From assembly GCA_035650215.1 (NCBI GenBank), contig DASRIC010000054.1, positions 3,692 through 67,691 of the forward strand: a DNA stretch of 64,000 bases, given 5' to 3'. The notes beneath the pieces were generated by a model. The model saw only the letters and a list, made by a program, of their open reading frames with translations, searched no databases and was not told the DNA's origin. Shown here piece by piece: positions 34,374-50,001 of this stretch. Positions within the stretch are counted from its first letter, which is position 1; every line of letters begins with the position of its first letter. This stretch comes from JACVRW01 sp035650215. Its GTDB lineage: Bacteria > Actinomycetota > Thermoleophilia > Solirubrobacterales > Thermoleophilaceae. The position numbers were made by a program, and so were the translations under genes.

Positions 34374-35027
34374 TCAGGACGCGACCTTGGTGAGGATGCG
34401 CACCTCCACCCCGGCCCGCTCGGCGAACGTGCGCGCGTCCCGCTCGCTCCCGAGGTGCTGGCCCCAGTGCATCGGCACCGCCACACGCGGTTGGATCCGC
34501 CGCGCCGCCTCGGCCGCCTCGGAGGCGGTCATCACGTACACCCCACTCACCGGCAGCAGGGCCACGTCGACGCCCGTCACGCTGTCCATCTCGGGGATCA
34601 CGTCCGTGTCGCCCGAGTGGTACAGCCGCTCGCCGCGCACGTTCAGCTCGTAGCCCACCCAGCCGGCGGCGCGCGGGTGGAACGGATTGCCGTCGGCGTC
34701 GCGCTTGGAGGTGTTGTAGGCCGCGATCGCGCGCACGTGCACGCCGCGCACGAGCTCGTCCTCGAGCAGCTCGCCGGGCGCGATCGAGTGCACCTGGCCG
34801 CCCACCCGCTCGGCCACCGCGGCGGGGCCCACGAGCCAGGTGCCGCGCGCGGACAGGCGCTCGATGTCCTGCGGCGAGAAGTGGTCGTAGTGCCCGTGCG
34901 TGACCAGGATCAGGTCGGCCGGCGGCGCGCCGTCGGGCACGCGGTATGGGTCGAGGTACACCACGGCCCTCCCGACCCGGATGCGAAAGCCGGAATGGCC
35001 GAGCCACTCGAGTGAGTCGATGAGCAC
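34374..35027 (-). CDS. MBL-fold metal-dependent hydrolase (UlaG/UPF0173-like)
   Basis: 217 residues. LGHSGFRIRVGRAVVYLDPY opens the fold, VTHGHYDHFS is the metal motif, HSGDTDVIPEM provides the bridging Asp, and VAVPMHWGQHLGS the last histidine. This pattern is seen in UlaG-like and UPF0173 hydrolases with broad phosphoester or lactone substrates. It sits 22 bases after the phosphatase gene on the same strand. Confidence 0.88.
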   Translation of the reverse strand: MLIDSLEWLGHSGFRIRVGRAVVYLDPYRVPDGAPPADLILVTHGHYDHFSPQDIERLSARGTWLVGPAAVAERVGGQVHSIAPGELLEDELVRGVHVRAIAAYNTSKRDADGNPFHPRAAGWVGYELNVRGERLYHSGDTDVIPEMDSVTGVDVALLPVSGVYVMTASEAAEAARRIQPRVAVPMHWGQHLGSERDARTFAERAGVEVRILTKVAS

Positions 35028-35049
35028 CCACCGAAGAGTAGGTTGGCTC

Positions 35050-37440
35050 TCAGGCGGTGGTCACGCGGTCGCCCGCCAGGCGCCGGGCCATCTGCACGGC
35101 GGTGCGCTCGCCGTCGCGCTCGACCTCCACGGACTCCATCAGGGCCTCCATCAGCGGCAGGCCGTGACCGCGGTGGGGGAGGCTGCCGTTCGGGCGCTCG
35201 ACCCAGCCGCCGTGGTCCTGGACCGTGAGCAGCGCCCGCCCGCCCTCGAAGCGGCCGTCGATCGTGAAGCTCCCCTCCCCGAACGCGTAGCCGTGCTCGA
35301 TGGCATTCGAGCAGGCCTCATGGCAGGCCATCTGCACCGCCTCCACGTCATCGGTGGAGGCGCCGCCCGCGATCAGCCAGCGGGCCAGGTCGCGTCGCAC
35401 CGAGCCGAGCAGCTCCGGGTCGGCCGGGACCTCGAGGTGGAGCGGCTCGAGCGCGGCCGTGAGCCCACCGAGCACGAGGATCGCGATGTCGTCGTGCGCC
35501 GCGCGCAGGTCGGGCTTGACGGCAAGGAGACGCTCGCAGAGCTCCTCGGGCGCTCCCGGCCGGGCCGCCTCGCGGAGCGCCTCCAGCCCGGCGTCGATCG
35601 ACACGCCGCGCTCCTCCACGAGGCCGTCGGTGTAGAGCACGAGCGCCGTACCGGGCTCGAGCTCCGCGGTGAGCTCGGCGTGGGCCTCGGAGTCGAAGAC
35701 CCCGAGCGGCGGATTCGGGGCGCCGTCGAGGTACGCGGTGGAGCCGTCGGGGGCGATCGTGAGCGGCGGCACGTGGCCGGCGCTCGCGAACGTGAGCCGC
35801 TCCATCCCTGGCTCGACCACGACGTAGAGGAGCGTGGCCATCTGGCCGCCCTGGAGGCTGCGCACCAGCCGGTCGAGCCTGTCGAGCACGATGCCCGGCT
35901 GATGGCCCTCGAGCGCGTACGCGCGTGTGGCGTGGCGCAGCTGACCCATCAGCGCGGCCGCGCCGATCCCGTGGCCCACCACGTCGCCCATGGCCACCCC
36001 GAGGCGGCCGTCGGCCAGCGGGATGGCGTCGTACCAGTCACCGCCCACGTCGCCCGCGCCCGGCAGGTAGCGCGCCGCCAGCCGCACGCCCTCCACGTAG
36101 GGCAGCCGCTCGGGCAACAGGGCGCGCTGGAGCAGCTCGACGTTCGACAGCTCGCGCTCGTACTTGCGCGCGTGCTCGACCGCGAGCCCCGCGCGGTCGG
36201 CCATCAGGAGCAGCAGGCCCTCGTCGCCCGCGCCGAAGCGGCGCTCGGTGCGGGTGCCCACCTCCACCACGCCCGCCGGCCGGCCGTCCACGAACAGCGG
36301 CGCCGCCATCAGCGCACGTGCGCGCTGGGCCGCGAGCGCGCGGTCGAGTCCCGCCCCCTCGGGCAGGTCGACGACGGTGATCGCGCGCTGCTCGCCGAGC
36401 GCCTGCTCGAGCACGCCGGCGATCGGCACCGGCTCCGCCGCCGCACCCGGCTCGAAGCCGCTTGTGGCCCCGACCGAGAGCAGCGGCTCCAGGTCGCTGT
36501 CGCGCAGGAGGATGCGCGCGAAGTCGGTGCTGAAGGCGTCGCGGATCCGATCCGCCAGCTGCTGGAGCAGCTCACGCAGGTCGAGGTGCTCGAGCGCCGC
36601 CTCGGTCACCTGCTGGAGCTTCCCCAGCGCGTCGGCCACCGCCTCGGCCTCGGCGCGCGCCGCCCGCTCCTCGGCGCTGCGCCGCTGCTCGGTCACGTCC
36701 ACGACCTGCCAGATGTAGCCAAGCGGGCTGTCCTGAGCGCCGTCAAGGAGCGACACGCTCACGAGCGCGTGCACCACGCGCTGGTCCGCGCGCTTGAAGC
36801 GAAGCTCGCGCTGGTCGAAGCGCGGCTGCTCCGAGACGATCCGCTCCTGCTGCTCGCGCTCGGCCTGACGATCGGCGGGATGGACGAGCTCCCAGAGCGG
36901 GCGCCCGGTGACCTCGCCCTCCGGAACGCCGAGCAGGAGGCAGAGCGCCCCGTTCACCTCGACGAAGTCGCCCTCCATCGTGCTCAGCGCCATGCCGATC
37001 GGCGCCCCCTCGAAGGCCGTCCGGAAGCGCTCCTCCGATGCCCTGAGCGCAGCGTTCTTCTCCCCAAGCTCCAGCAGCATCGCGACCTTTGAGCGCAGGA
37101 TGTCCGGATCGACGGGCTTGAGGATGTAGTCCACGGCGCCGCTCTCGTAGCCGCGCCTGATCTGGTCCACGTCCGCGTCAGCCGCGGTCAGGAAGACCAC
37201 CGCGGTGTCCGCGTGCCGGGGCCGCCGCTTGATCAGCTCGACGGTCTCGAAGCCGTCGAGCCCGGGCATGCGCACGTCCATCACGATCACCGCGAAGTCG
37301 CCGTCGAGAAGCCGGCGCAGCGCCTCCTCGCCCGAGCCGGCGGTCACGACCTCGCGGCCGAGCGGCGCGAGCACGGTCTCGATAGCGGTCAGGTTCTTCG
37401 GCTGGTCGTCGACGACGAGGATGCCCGCTGCGCCGCTCAC
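35050..37440 (-). CDS. response regulator with PAS, GAF, PP2C (SpoIIE) phosphatase and HATPase domains
   Basis: 796 residues. REC (about 1-125): ILVVDDQPKN, phospho-Asp in VIVMDVRMPGLDG and Lys in YILKPVD. PAS (about 130-250): RFRTAFEGAPIGMALS. GAF (about 280-430). PP2C/SpoIIE (about 450-660): DVGGDWYDAIPL, GDVVGHG, LVLYTDGLVEER and HDDIAILVL. Anti-sigma-type HATPase (about 670-790): CHEACSNAIEHGYA. Such proteins dephosphorylate an anti-sigma antagonist, switching partners in general stress control. It lies 11 bases after the giant kinase, which probably phosphorylates its REC domain. Confidence 0.93.
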   Translation of the reverse strand: MSGAAGILVVDDQPKNLTAIETVLAPLGREVVTAGSGEEALRRLLDGDFAVIVMDVRMPGLDGFETVELIKRRPRHADTAVVFLTAADADVDQIRRGYESGAVDYILKPVDPDILRSKVAMLLELGEKNAALRASEERFRTAFEGAPIGMALSTMEGDFVEVNGALCLLLGVPEGEVTGRPLWELVHPADRQAEREQQERIVSEQPRFDQRELRFKRADQRVVHALVSVSLLDGAQDSPLGYIWQVVDVTEQRRSAEERAARAEAEAVADALGKLQQVTEAALEHLDLRELLQQLADRIRDAFSTDFARILLRDSDLEPLLSVGATSGFEPGAAAEPVPIAGVLEQALGEQRAITVVDLPEGAGLDRALAAQRARALMAAPLFVDGRPAGVVEVGTRTERRFGAGDEGLLLLMADRAGLAVEHARKYERELSNVELLQRALLPERLPYVEGVRLAARYLPGAGDVGGDWYDAIPLADGRLGVAMGDVVGHGIGAAALMGQLRHATRAYALEGHQPGIVLDRLDRLVRSLQGGQMATLLYVVVEPGMERLTFASAGHVPPLTIAPDGSTAYLDGAPNPPLGVFDSEAHAELTAELEPGTALVLYTDGLVEERGVSIDAGLEALREAARPGAPEELCERLLAVKPDLRAAHDDIAILVLGGLTAALEPLHLEVPADPELLGSVRRDLARWLIAGGASTDDVEAVQMACHEACSNAIEHGYAFGEGSFTIDGRFEGGRALLTVQDHGGWVERPNGSLPHRGHGLPLMEALMESVEVERDGERTAVQMARRLAGDRVTTA

Positions 37441-37451
37441 GACGGCGTCGC

Positions 37452-42428
<4,977 letters not shown>

Positions 42429-42589
42429 TGATCCTCCTTGGGGGATTCCTCAGGATGCTGCGTCCCGGCGCCGGCTCCAGGACGGATTTCTCGGCGCGAG
42501 AAGCTTGCCATCCGCGCGGCGGGCGCGCAAGCGGGAACCGGGCGCGGCGGGGAGCCCCGGCGCCGCACCGCCGCCTCGCACGCTCGCGT

Positions 42590-43492
42590 CTACGGATTCG
42601 CCGGCGCCGGTGCGCACGCGGCCGGGCGGGCCGGCGCGGGCCGGGTGGCGCGCACGCCGAGGGTGATCCCGGCCGCCACCACCGCCACCGCGACCAGCCG
42701 CTCCGGCGTGACTCCGGCCAGGCCGAGCGCCGCCGAGCAGGCCAGCGCGCTCACCGGGAGCACGCCGGAGAACAGCCCGGCGCGCTCGACGCCCAGCAGT
42801 CCGACCGCCGTGTACCAGCACACGAACCCGCCCGCCGTGACCACGATCGCGAGGTAGGCGATCGCGGCCGCCTCGCCGGCCGCGGGCATCGGCAGCGCCG
42901 CGCCGTCGGCCACGAGGCTCCAGACGGTGAGCATCGGCACCGCGAACAGGCAGGCGTAGGTGGACACGGAGAGCGCGCCGAGGCGGGCGAGATGCGGGAT
43001 GGCGAGGAGGGAGAAGCCGGCCTCGCAGGCCAGCGCGCCCAGGGCCAGCGCGAGCCCCGCGGCGGTGATCCCGCCGTCGGCCCATTGCACGCCCGCGGCG
43101 CCCGCCGCCACGATCACGGCGGCCACGAGCACGGGCGGGCTGAGCGGCCGGCGCTCGAGGAGCGGACCGGCGAGGGCGAGGACCACGGGTACGCAGCCCA
43201 CGATCACGCCGACCGTGGCGGGGTCGGTCTCCCGCACGCCCTCGATCACGAACAGGTTGAAGAGCACGAGCCCGGTGGCGGCGAGTGCGGCGAGGCCGGC
43301 CGCCTCGCGCAGGCCGATGCGCGGCAGCCGGCCGCGGGCGATCGCGAGCAGGAACAGCCCGGCGAGCGCGTAGCGGAGCCCCTGCCCGGCCGCGAGCGGG
43401 TAGCCCTCGACGATGTCGGAGGCCGCCACCAGCGAGCCCACCGCCGCCAGCGCGGCGGTGGCGGCGAGGGCGCCTCGCAGAGTCGGGCTCAC
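42590..43492 (-). CDS. EamA/DMT-family transporter
   Basis: 300 residues with about ten membrane segments in two halves. LAAGQGLRYALAGLFLLAIARGR and AATGLVLFNLFVIEGVRETDPATVGVIVGCVPVVLALAGPLLERRPLS lie in the first half; GVERAGLFSGVLPVSALACSAALG in the second matches the EamA signature. The GTG at 43492 overlaps the stop of the LysE gene, so two exporters of different families are co-translated. It is probably controlled by the MocR regulator that faces this operon. The cargo is unknown. Confidence 0.87.
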   Translation of the reverse strand: MSPTLRGALAATAALAAVGSLVAASDIVEGYPLAAGQGLRYALAGLFLLAIARGRLPRIGLREAAGLAALAATGLVLFNLFVIEGVRETDPATVGVIVGCVPVVLALAGPLLERRPLSPPVLVAAVIVAAGAAGVQWADGGITAAGLALALGALACEAGFSLLAIPHLARLGALSVSTYACLFAVPMLTVWSLVADGAALPMPAAGEAAAIAYLAIVVTAGGFVCWYTAVGLLGVERAGLFSGVLPVSALACSAALGLAGVTPERLVAVAVVAAGITLGVRATRPAPARPAACAPAPANP

Positions 43493-44109
43493 CCGCTCTT
43501 CCTGCTTCCGCTCGCTGCGAAGGCCGCGAGCGCGAGGTAGATCCCGCCGGTCACGCAGCGGCGCGCGCGACCGGGGCGGAGCACGTCCGACAGCACGCCC
43601 GCCACGAGCACGTACAGCAGGTCCAGGACCAGCGCGATCAGGAAGAACAGCGCGCCGAGCACGAGCACCTGGGTCGTGGCCGGGCCGACCGACGGGTGCA
43701 CGAACTGCGGCAGGAAGGCGAGGAAGAAGATCGAGACCTTGGGGTTCAGCAGGTTCACGAGCGCGCCCTCGGCGAACACGCGGGCGACCGCGTCGGGACG
43801 CTCCTCCGCCTGGGCGTCGGGCTCGCGCTGGAGGACGGCACGCAGCCCGAGGAAGAGCAGGTAGGCCACGCCGCCGAGCTTCACCAGGTCGAACGCGAGC
43901 GCCGAGGACGCGAGCAGCGCCGACAGGCCCACGGCCGCGGCGGTCACGTGCACGAGCGTGCCCGCCTCGACGCCGAGCGCCGACGCGAGCCCCACGCGCC
44001 GACCGCCGTCGACGCTGCGGGTGACGATGTAGATCAGGTTCGGTCCCGGAATCGCGATCAGCACCACGGCGCTGAGCGCGAACACGGCGAGGGTGGTCGG
44101 CTCGGGCAT
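43489..44109 (-). CDS. LysE/RhtB family amino-acid exporter
   Basis: 206 residues. The N-terminus VLIAIPGPNLIYIVTRSVDGGRRVG is the family hallmark, followed by VKLGGVAYLLFLGLRAVL and LVNLLNPKVSIFFLAFLPQF. It should export an amino acid or related compound. The ATG at 44109 lies opposite the MocR gene, with three regulator half-sites in the gap. MocR proteins often control a divergent transporter, which fits here. Confidence 0.92.
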   Translation of the reverse strand: MPEPTTLAVFALSAVVLIAIPGPNLIYIVTRSVDGGRRVGLASALGVEAGTLVHVTAAAVGLSALLASSALAFDLVKLGGVAYLLFLGLRAVLQREPDAQAEERPDAVARVFAEGALVNLLNPKVSIFFLAFLPQFVHPSVGPATTQVLVLGALFFLIALVLDLLYVLVAGVLSDVLRPGRARRCVTGGIYLALAAFAASGSRKSG

Positions 44110-44130
44110 GACGCTCCAACCTACGGGCCC

Positions 44131-44178
44131 ACTGGTTCGGATGAAAGGACCAGTCCCGTACGCTTTCGATGAACCAGT
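44131..44178. promoter_or_regulatory. MocR-type operator with three half-sites
   Basis: ACTGGTTC (44131-44138), GGACCAGT (44147-44154) and GAACCAGT (44171-44178). The first two form an inverted repeat with an 8-base spacer; the third repeats the second directly, 24 bases on. An inverted plus a direct repeat is the common layout for MocR regulators. Confidence 0.7.
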
Positions 44179-44179
44179 T

Positions 44180-45553
44180 GTGAGCCACCTCGACCTCCTC
44201 ATCTCGCTCGACCGCTCGCAGCCCTCGCTGCGGGTCCAGATCGAGGAGCAGCTGCGCGCCGGCGTGCGCGAGGGGCGGCTCGCGCCCGGCACCTCCCTGC
44301 CCTCGAGCAGGGGCCTCGCCCGCGAGCTCGGGCTCTCGCGCGGCGTGGTGGTGGAGGCCTACGCCCAGCTGGCGGCGGAGGGCTACCTGGTGAGCCGCCA
44401 GGGCGGGCAGACGCGCGTGGCGCCGATGGCCGCCCGCCAGGCCCCGCAGGATTCGCGGCTGCCCGATCCGCGGCCGCCCCGCTTCGACTTCCGGCCCGGC
44501 GGCCCCGACGTGTCGCTCTTCCCGCGCGCGGCCTGGCTCGCCTCGATCCGGCGCGCGCTTCGCGACGCGCCGGACTCGCGTCTCGACTACGGCGATCCAC
44601 GCGGCGCACCCGAGCTGCGCCAAGCACTCGCCTCCTACCTCGGCCGCGTGCGCGGCGTGGCGGCCGACCCCGAGTACGTGGTGGTCACGTCGGGCATGGC
44701 CCAGGGCATGGCGCTGTTCGGGCGCGCTCTTGTGGCCGGCGGCGGGCGCCGGATCGCCGTGGAGGACCCCTGGAGCGCGCCGGGCCGCCGGCAGCTCGAG
44801 TCGACCGGGCTCGACACCGTGCCGGTGCCCGTCGACGAGGACGGCGTGCGCGTGGACGCTCTCGCGGCCGAGCGCGCCGACGCCGTGGCGGTCACCCCTG
44901 CCCATCAGTTTCCGCTCGGCATGGTGCTGAGCGCGGAGCGCCGCTTCGCCCTCGTGGACTGGGCGGCGCGGACAGGCGCTTTCGTGCTCGAGGACGATTA
45001 CGACGCCGAGTACCGCTACGACCGCCAGCCGGTCGGCGCCGTGCAGGGGCTCGCGCCGGAGCTGGTTGCGTACGCGGGCTCGATCTCGAAGACGCTCGCG
45101 CCGGGCCTGCGGATTGGCTGGATGGTCGCGCCCGGGCGGCTGGTCGACGCGGTGGCGAGCGCCAAGCTCTTCGACGACCTCGGCACGCCGGTGGTGGAGC
45201 AGCTTGCCCTGGCGGACTTCCTGGAGCGCGGCGAGCTCGATCGCCACCTGCGCCGCACCCGCGCCGTCTACCGGGCCCGCCGCGACGCGCTCGTGGCGGC
45301 GCTTGGGCGCTGGCTGCCGGACTGCACCGTGGGCGGCGTGGCTGCCGGCCTCCACCTGCTGATCGAGCTGCCAGACGGGATGAACGAGGTGGGGGCGCTC
45401 ACCGCGGCGCGGGCGGCGGGGATCGGCCTCTACGGGCTGGGCGAGCACACCGTCCGGCCGCGCGCGGCCGCGCTGCTGCTCGGCTACGGCCGAATCGCGG
45501 AGCCCGCCATCGAACCCGGCGTGCGGGCGCTTCGGGATAGCCTGGCGCCATGA
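44180..45553 (+). CDS. MocR-family regulator (GntR HTH fused to aminotransferase domain)
   Basis: About 457 residues from the GTG at 44180. The winged helix (about 1-75) has RVQIEEQLRAGVREGRLAPG, LPSSRGLARELGLSRGVVVEAYAQL and GYLVSRQGGQTRV. The aminotransferase-I domain (about 115-455) has LDYGDPRGAPELRQAL, TPAHQFPLG and YAGSISKTLAPGLRIGWMV with the PLP lysine. An ATG at 44141 is in frame but would cover the operator. It is divergent from the LysE/EamA exporters and overlaps the enoyl-CoA hydratase downstream (ATGA). Confidence 0.92.
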   Translation: MSHLDLLISLDRSQPSLRVQIEEQLRAGVREGRLAPGTSLPSSRGLARELGLSRGVVVEAYAQLAAEGYLVSRQGGQTRVAPMAARQAPQDSRLPDPRPPRFDFRPGGPDVSLFPRAAWLASIRRALRDAPDSRLDYGDPRGAPELRQALASYLGRVRGVAADPEYVVVTSGMAQGMALFGRALVAGGGRRIAVEDPWSAPGRRQLESTGLDTVPVPVDEDGVRVDALAAERADAVAVTPAHQFPLGMVLSAERRFALVDWAARTGAFVLEDDYDAEYRYDRQPVGAVQGLAPELVAYAGSISKTLAPGLRIGWMVAPGRLVDAVASAKLFDDLGTPVVEQLALADFLERGELDRHLRRTRAVYRARRDALVAALGRWLPDCTVGGVAAGLHLLIELPDGMNEVGALTAARAAGIGLYGLGEHTVRPRAAALLLGYGRIAEPAIEPGVRALRDSLAP

Positions 45554-46344
45554 GCTACGAGACCGTCAGTTGGGAAGAGGACGGCGGCGTCGGGCGGATC
45601 ACGCTCAACCGCCCGGACACGCTGAACGCGTGGAATGTCCAGTTCGGCAAGGAGCTGAAGCAGATCGTGACCGAGGACGCCGCCGGCGCGTCCGTGCGGG
45701 CCGTTCTCGTGACCGGCGCCGGCCGCGGCTTCTCCTCGGGGGCCGACCTGAAGGCCGGCTTCGACCCTCACCCCGACGACGGCATGCCCGACCTGCGCAA
45801 GGAGCTGCACGAGCTCTACCACCCGATCATCGCCGGGGTCCGCCGGCTCGAGAAGCCGGTGGTGGCCGCGGTGAACGGCCCGGCGGTCGGGATCGGCGCC
45901 TCGCTCGCGCTGGCCTGCGACCTGGTGCTGGCGGCCGAGTCCGCTTACTTCGGCCTCGCCTTCGTGAATATCGGACTGATGCCCGACGGCGGCTCCACGC
46001 TTTTCGTGCCCGCGGCCGTGGGCAAGGCGCGCGCGTTCCAGATGGCCCTGCTCGGCGAGCGGGTGCGGGCGGCACAGGCGCTCGACTGGGGCCTCGTGAA
46101 CCAGGTCCACTCCGACGACCGGCTGCTCGCGGAGGCGAACGAGCTCGTGGTGAAGCTGGCCGCCGGGCCCACGCGCTCCTACGCCGGCTCCAAGCAAGCG
46201 CTCAACCGGATGCTCTACCCGGACCTCGACGGCCAGCTCGACCTCGAGGCCGACCTCCAGCACGCGCTCGCTCGAACGCGTGACTTCCAGGAGGGCGTGT
46301 CGGCGTTCGTGGAGAAGCGCGCCGCGGTCTTCGAGGGCGCCTGA
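45550..46344 (+). CDS. enoyl-CoA hydratase/isomerase, PaaG-like
   Basis: 264 residues of the crotonase fold. GRGFSSGADLKAGF and VNGPAVGIGASLALACDLVL give the oxyanion hole. The second acid is Asp in GLMPDGGSTLFVP and the first catalytic Glu is absent (GIGASLA), the pattern of PaaG-type isomerases rather than true hydratases. It may shift a double bond in an enoyl-CoA or oxepin-CoA. It overlaps the MocR gene by ATGA, an odd partner that may be only read-through. No other phenylacetate genes are seen. Confidence 0.87.
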   Translation: MSYETVSWEEDGGVGRITLNRPDTLNAWNVQFGKELKQIVTEDAAGASVRAVLVTGAGRGFSSGADLKAGFDPHPDDGMPDLRKELHELYHPIIAGVRRLEKPVVAAVNGPAVGIGASLALACDLVLAAESAYFGLAFVNIGLMPDGGSTLFVPAAVGKARAFQMALLGERVRAAQALDWGLVNQVHSDDRLLAEANELVVKLAAGPTRSYAGSKQALNRMLYPDLDGQLDLEADLQHALARTRDFQEGVSAFVEKRAAVFEGA

Positions 46345-46430
46345 GCCGCACCCGGCGGGGCCTCGAGCCGCCGCGCTGAGCCCCACTCGGGGCAGACGCC
46401 ACGAAGTGGAGCGCTCGTCCTGACCACGGA

Positions 46431-46436
46431 TATGAT
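46431..46436 (+). promoter_or_regulatory. -10 box of the cytochrome oxidase operon
   Basis: TATGAT ends nine bases before the TTG start of subunit II at 46446. There is no ribosome site between, which suggests a leaderless transcript for the whole respiratory operon. Confidence 0.5.
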
Positions 46437-46445
46437 GCTGCCGCC

Positions 46446-47324
46446 TTGCCTACCGGCCTGCCACGACGCCTGCTAATCGCCGCGCTGGCCGCGACGCTGC
46501 TCGCGCTCCTGATCGCGGCGCCGTCGGCGTTCGCCGACGCGTTCACGCCCGAGTCGGGCGGCTCTCAGAACGCCGACGACATCGACACGCTCTACAAGAT
46601 CACGCTCTACATCGGGATCGCGATCTTCCTGCTCGTGGAGGGCACGCTCCTGTGGTCGCTGATCCGCTACCGGGCCAGGCGCGGGGGCCCGGCGGCCGCT
46701 CAGATCCGCGGCAACACGCCACTCGAGCTCGGCTGGACTGTGGGGGCGGCGCTGATCCTCGTGGTGCTCACGGTGGTCACGTTCGTCTACCTGCCCGACA
46801 TCGAGAACCCGCCGCCGTCGGGGCCAGACGGCCTGCGCGCGGGGCAGTCGCAGTTCGCGTCGATCGACCAGCCCGACCCGCCAAAGAGCGGCGGCCCGAC
46901 CCTCACCATCGAGGTCAACGGCCAGCAGTACCTCTGGCGCTTCGACTATCCCGGCCAGCAGACGCTGTTCTCCTACCAGCAGATGGTGGTGCCGGTCGAC
47001 ACCACCGTGGTGCTCAAGGTCACCGGCTCCGACGTGATCCACTCGTGGTGGATCCCCGAGCTCGGCGGCAAGGTCGACGGGGTCCCTGGCCACGTGAACG
47101 AGACATGGTTCAAGATTCCGGCCAAGCGGGTGGGCACCACCTTCCGCGGCCAGTGCGCCGAGCTGTGCGGGGCCAACCACGCGGACATGCGCGCGCAGGT
47201 GCGGGCAGTCACACCCGAGGAGTTCGAGCGCTGGGCTGATCGGACCCGCCAGGACATCGAGCAGGCGGGTGTCGACCTGGGCGAGCAGCGCAAGGCCCGT
47301 GAATCGGAAGGCGACGAGGGGTAG
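46446..47324 (+). CDS. ctaC: cytochrome c oxidase subunit II
   Basis: 292 residues. A signal-like helix (about 7-30, LLIAALAATLLALLIAAPSAFA) is followed by two membrane helices (about 52-72 and 96-116). The cupredoxin domain holds the CuA site: SDVIHSWWIPELG and GQCAELCGANHADM (His, two Cys, His, Met). It accepts electrons from cytochrome c. The TTG start is supported by the upstream TATGAT box and by the leader-like N-terminus. It is two bases from the subunit I start. Confidence 0.95.
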   Translation: MPTGLPRRLLIAALAATLLALLIAAPSAFADAFTPESGGSQNADDIDTLYKITLYIGIAIFLLVEGTLLWSLIRYRARRGGPAAAQIRGNTPLELGWTVGAALILVVLTVVTFVYLPDIENPPPSGPDGLRAGQSQFASIDQPDPPKSGGPTLTIEVNGQQYLWRFDYPGQQTLFSYQQMVVPVDTTVVLKVTGSDVIHSWWIPELGGKVDGVPGHVNETWFKIPAKRVGTTFRGQCAELCGANHADMRAQVRAVTPEEFERWADRTRQDIEQAGVDLGEQRKARESEGDEG

Positions 47325-47326
47325 GG

Positions 47327-49032
<1,706 letters not shown>

Positions 49033-49033
<1 letters not shown>

Positions 49034-50001
49034 TGGCCTCTCCCCCAGCACCCGTCCAGCCCGGCATGCGGAAGCTCGTGCTCGCCACGGGCATCGCCAC
49101 CTTCGCGCTGATCATCCTCGGCGGCGTGGTCCGCGTGTCCGACTCGGGCCTCGGCTGCGGCCCGGCCGGCTCGGGATTCCACGGCTGGCCGTTCTGCAAC
49201 GGCGACGTGGTGCCTGGCATCGACCTCAACTCGATCGTCGAGTACACGCACCGGGCGCTCGCGATCGTGGTCGGCTTCATGATCCTGTCGCTGTTCGTGC
49301 TCGCCTGGCGGCGCTACCGCTTCCTGCTGCCCGCCGCCTCGCTCCTGCTCGTACTCGTGATCGCGCAGGGCGCGCTCGGCGGCGCGACGGTGGAGGAGAA
49401 CCTCGCGAAGACCTACGTGGCCGCGCACCTCGGGCTCGCCATGCTGCTGCTCGGGCTCCTGATCTACATGTGGCGGAGCGTGACCGGCGCGAGCCAGGTC
49501 GACGGCGGCCCGCGGCTGCGAGGGCTCGCCATCGTGGCCACCGCGGCGGTGCTCTGCACGGTCGTGGCCGGCGGCTACATGGCCGGCACCCAGAACTACG
49601 GGCGCGCCGACTACCAGCTCGGCGACGGCGCCCATCACGCCTGCGGCAAGCAGTTCCCCACCTGCAACGGCGAGTTCATGCCCTTCGGCGAGGCGGAGCT
49701 CGTGGACATCCACCTCACGCACCGGGCGTTCATGTACCTCGCGTCGCTGCTCGTGATCGCGCTCGTGGTCGTGTCGCTCCGGCGCGGCGTGCTCACGCGT
49801 CAGGCCTGGGCGCTCGCAGGGCTGCTGGCGATCCAGGTCCTCGTCGGCGCGCTCAACGTCTGGCTCGACGAATACGAGGCGCTGATCCTGCTCCACCTCG
49901 CCCTCGGCACATTGCTGTGGGCCACGTCGCTCACGATGACGATGAGCCTCGCGCCGGCTCGCAAGCGGGCCCCCAGCCGGGCGGAGCCGATCGCGGCATG
50001 A
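49033..50001 (+). CDS. ctaA: heme A synthase
   Basis: About 322 residues, eight membrane helices in two four-helix bundles. The axial histidines are in SIVEYTHRALAIVVG, YVAAHLGLAMLLLG, IHLTHRAFMYLAS and LLHLALGTLLW. Cysteine pairs occur in the two outer loops (GCGPAGSGFHGWPFC and HACGKQFPTC). It oxidises heme O to heme A for CtaD. The GTG at 49033 shares one base with the ctaD stop. An ATG at 49066 is an alternative start. Confidence 0.93.

Noticed and set aside
43493..45448. Single 952-residue minus-strand frame joining EamA and upstream sequence
   Set aside because: The upstream part is the shadow of LysE and MocR; the EamA protein starts at the GTG at 43492, overlapping the LysE stop.
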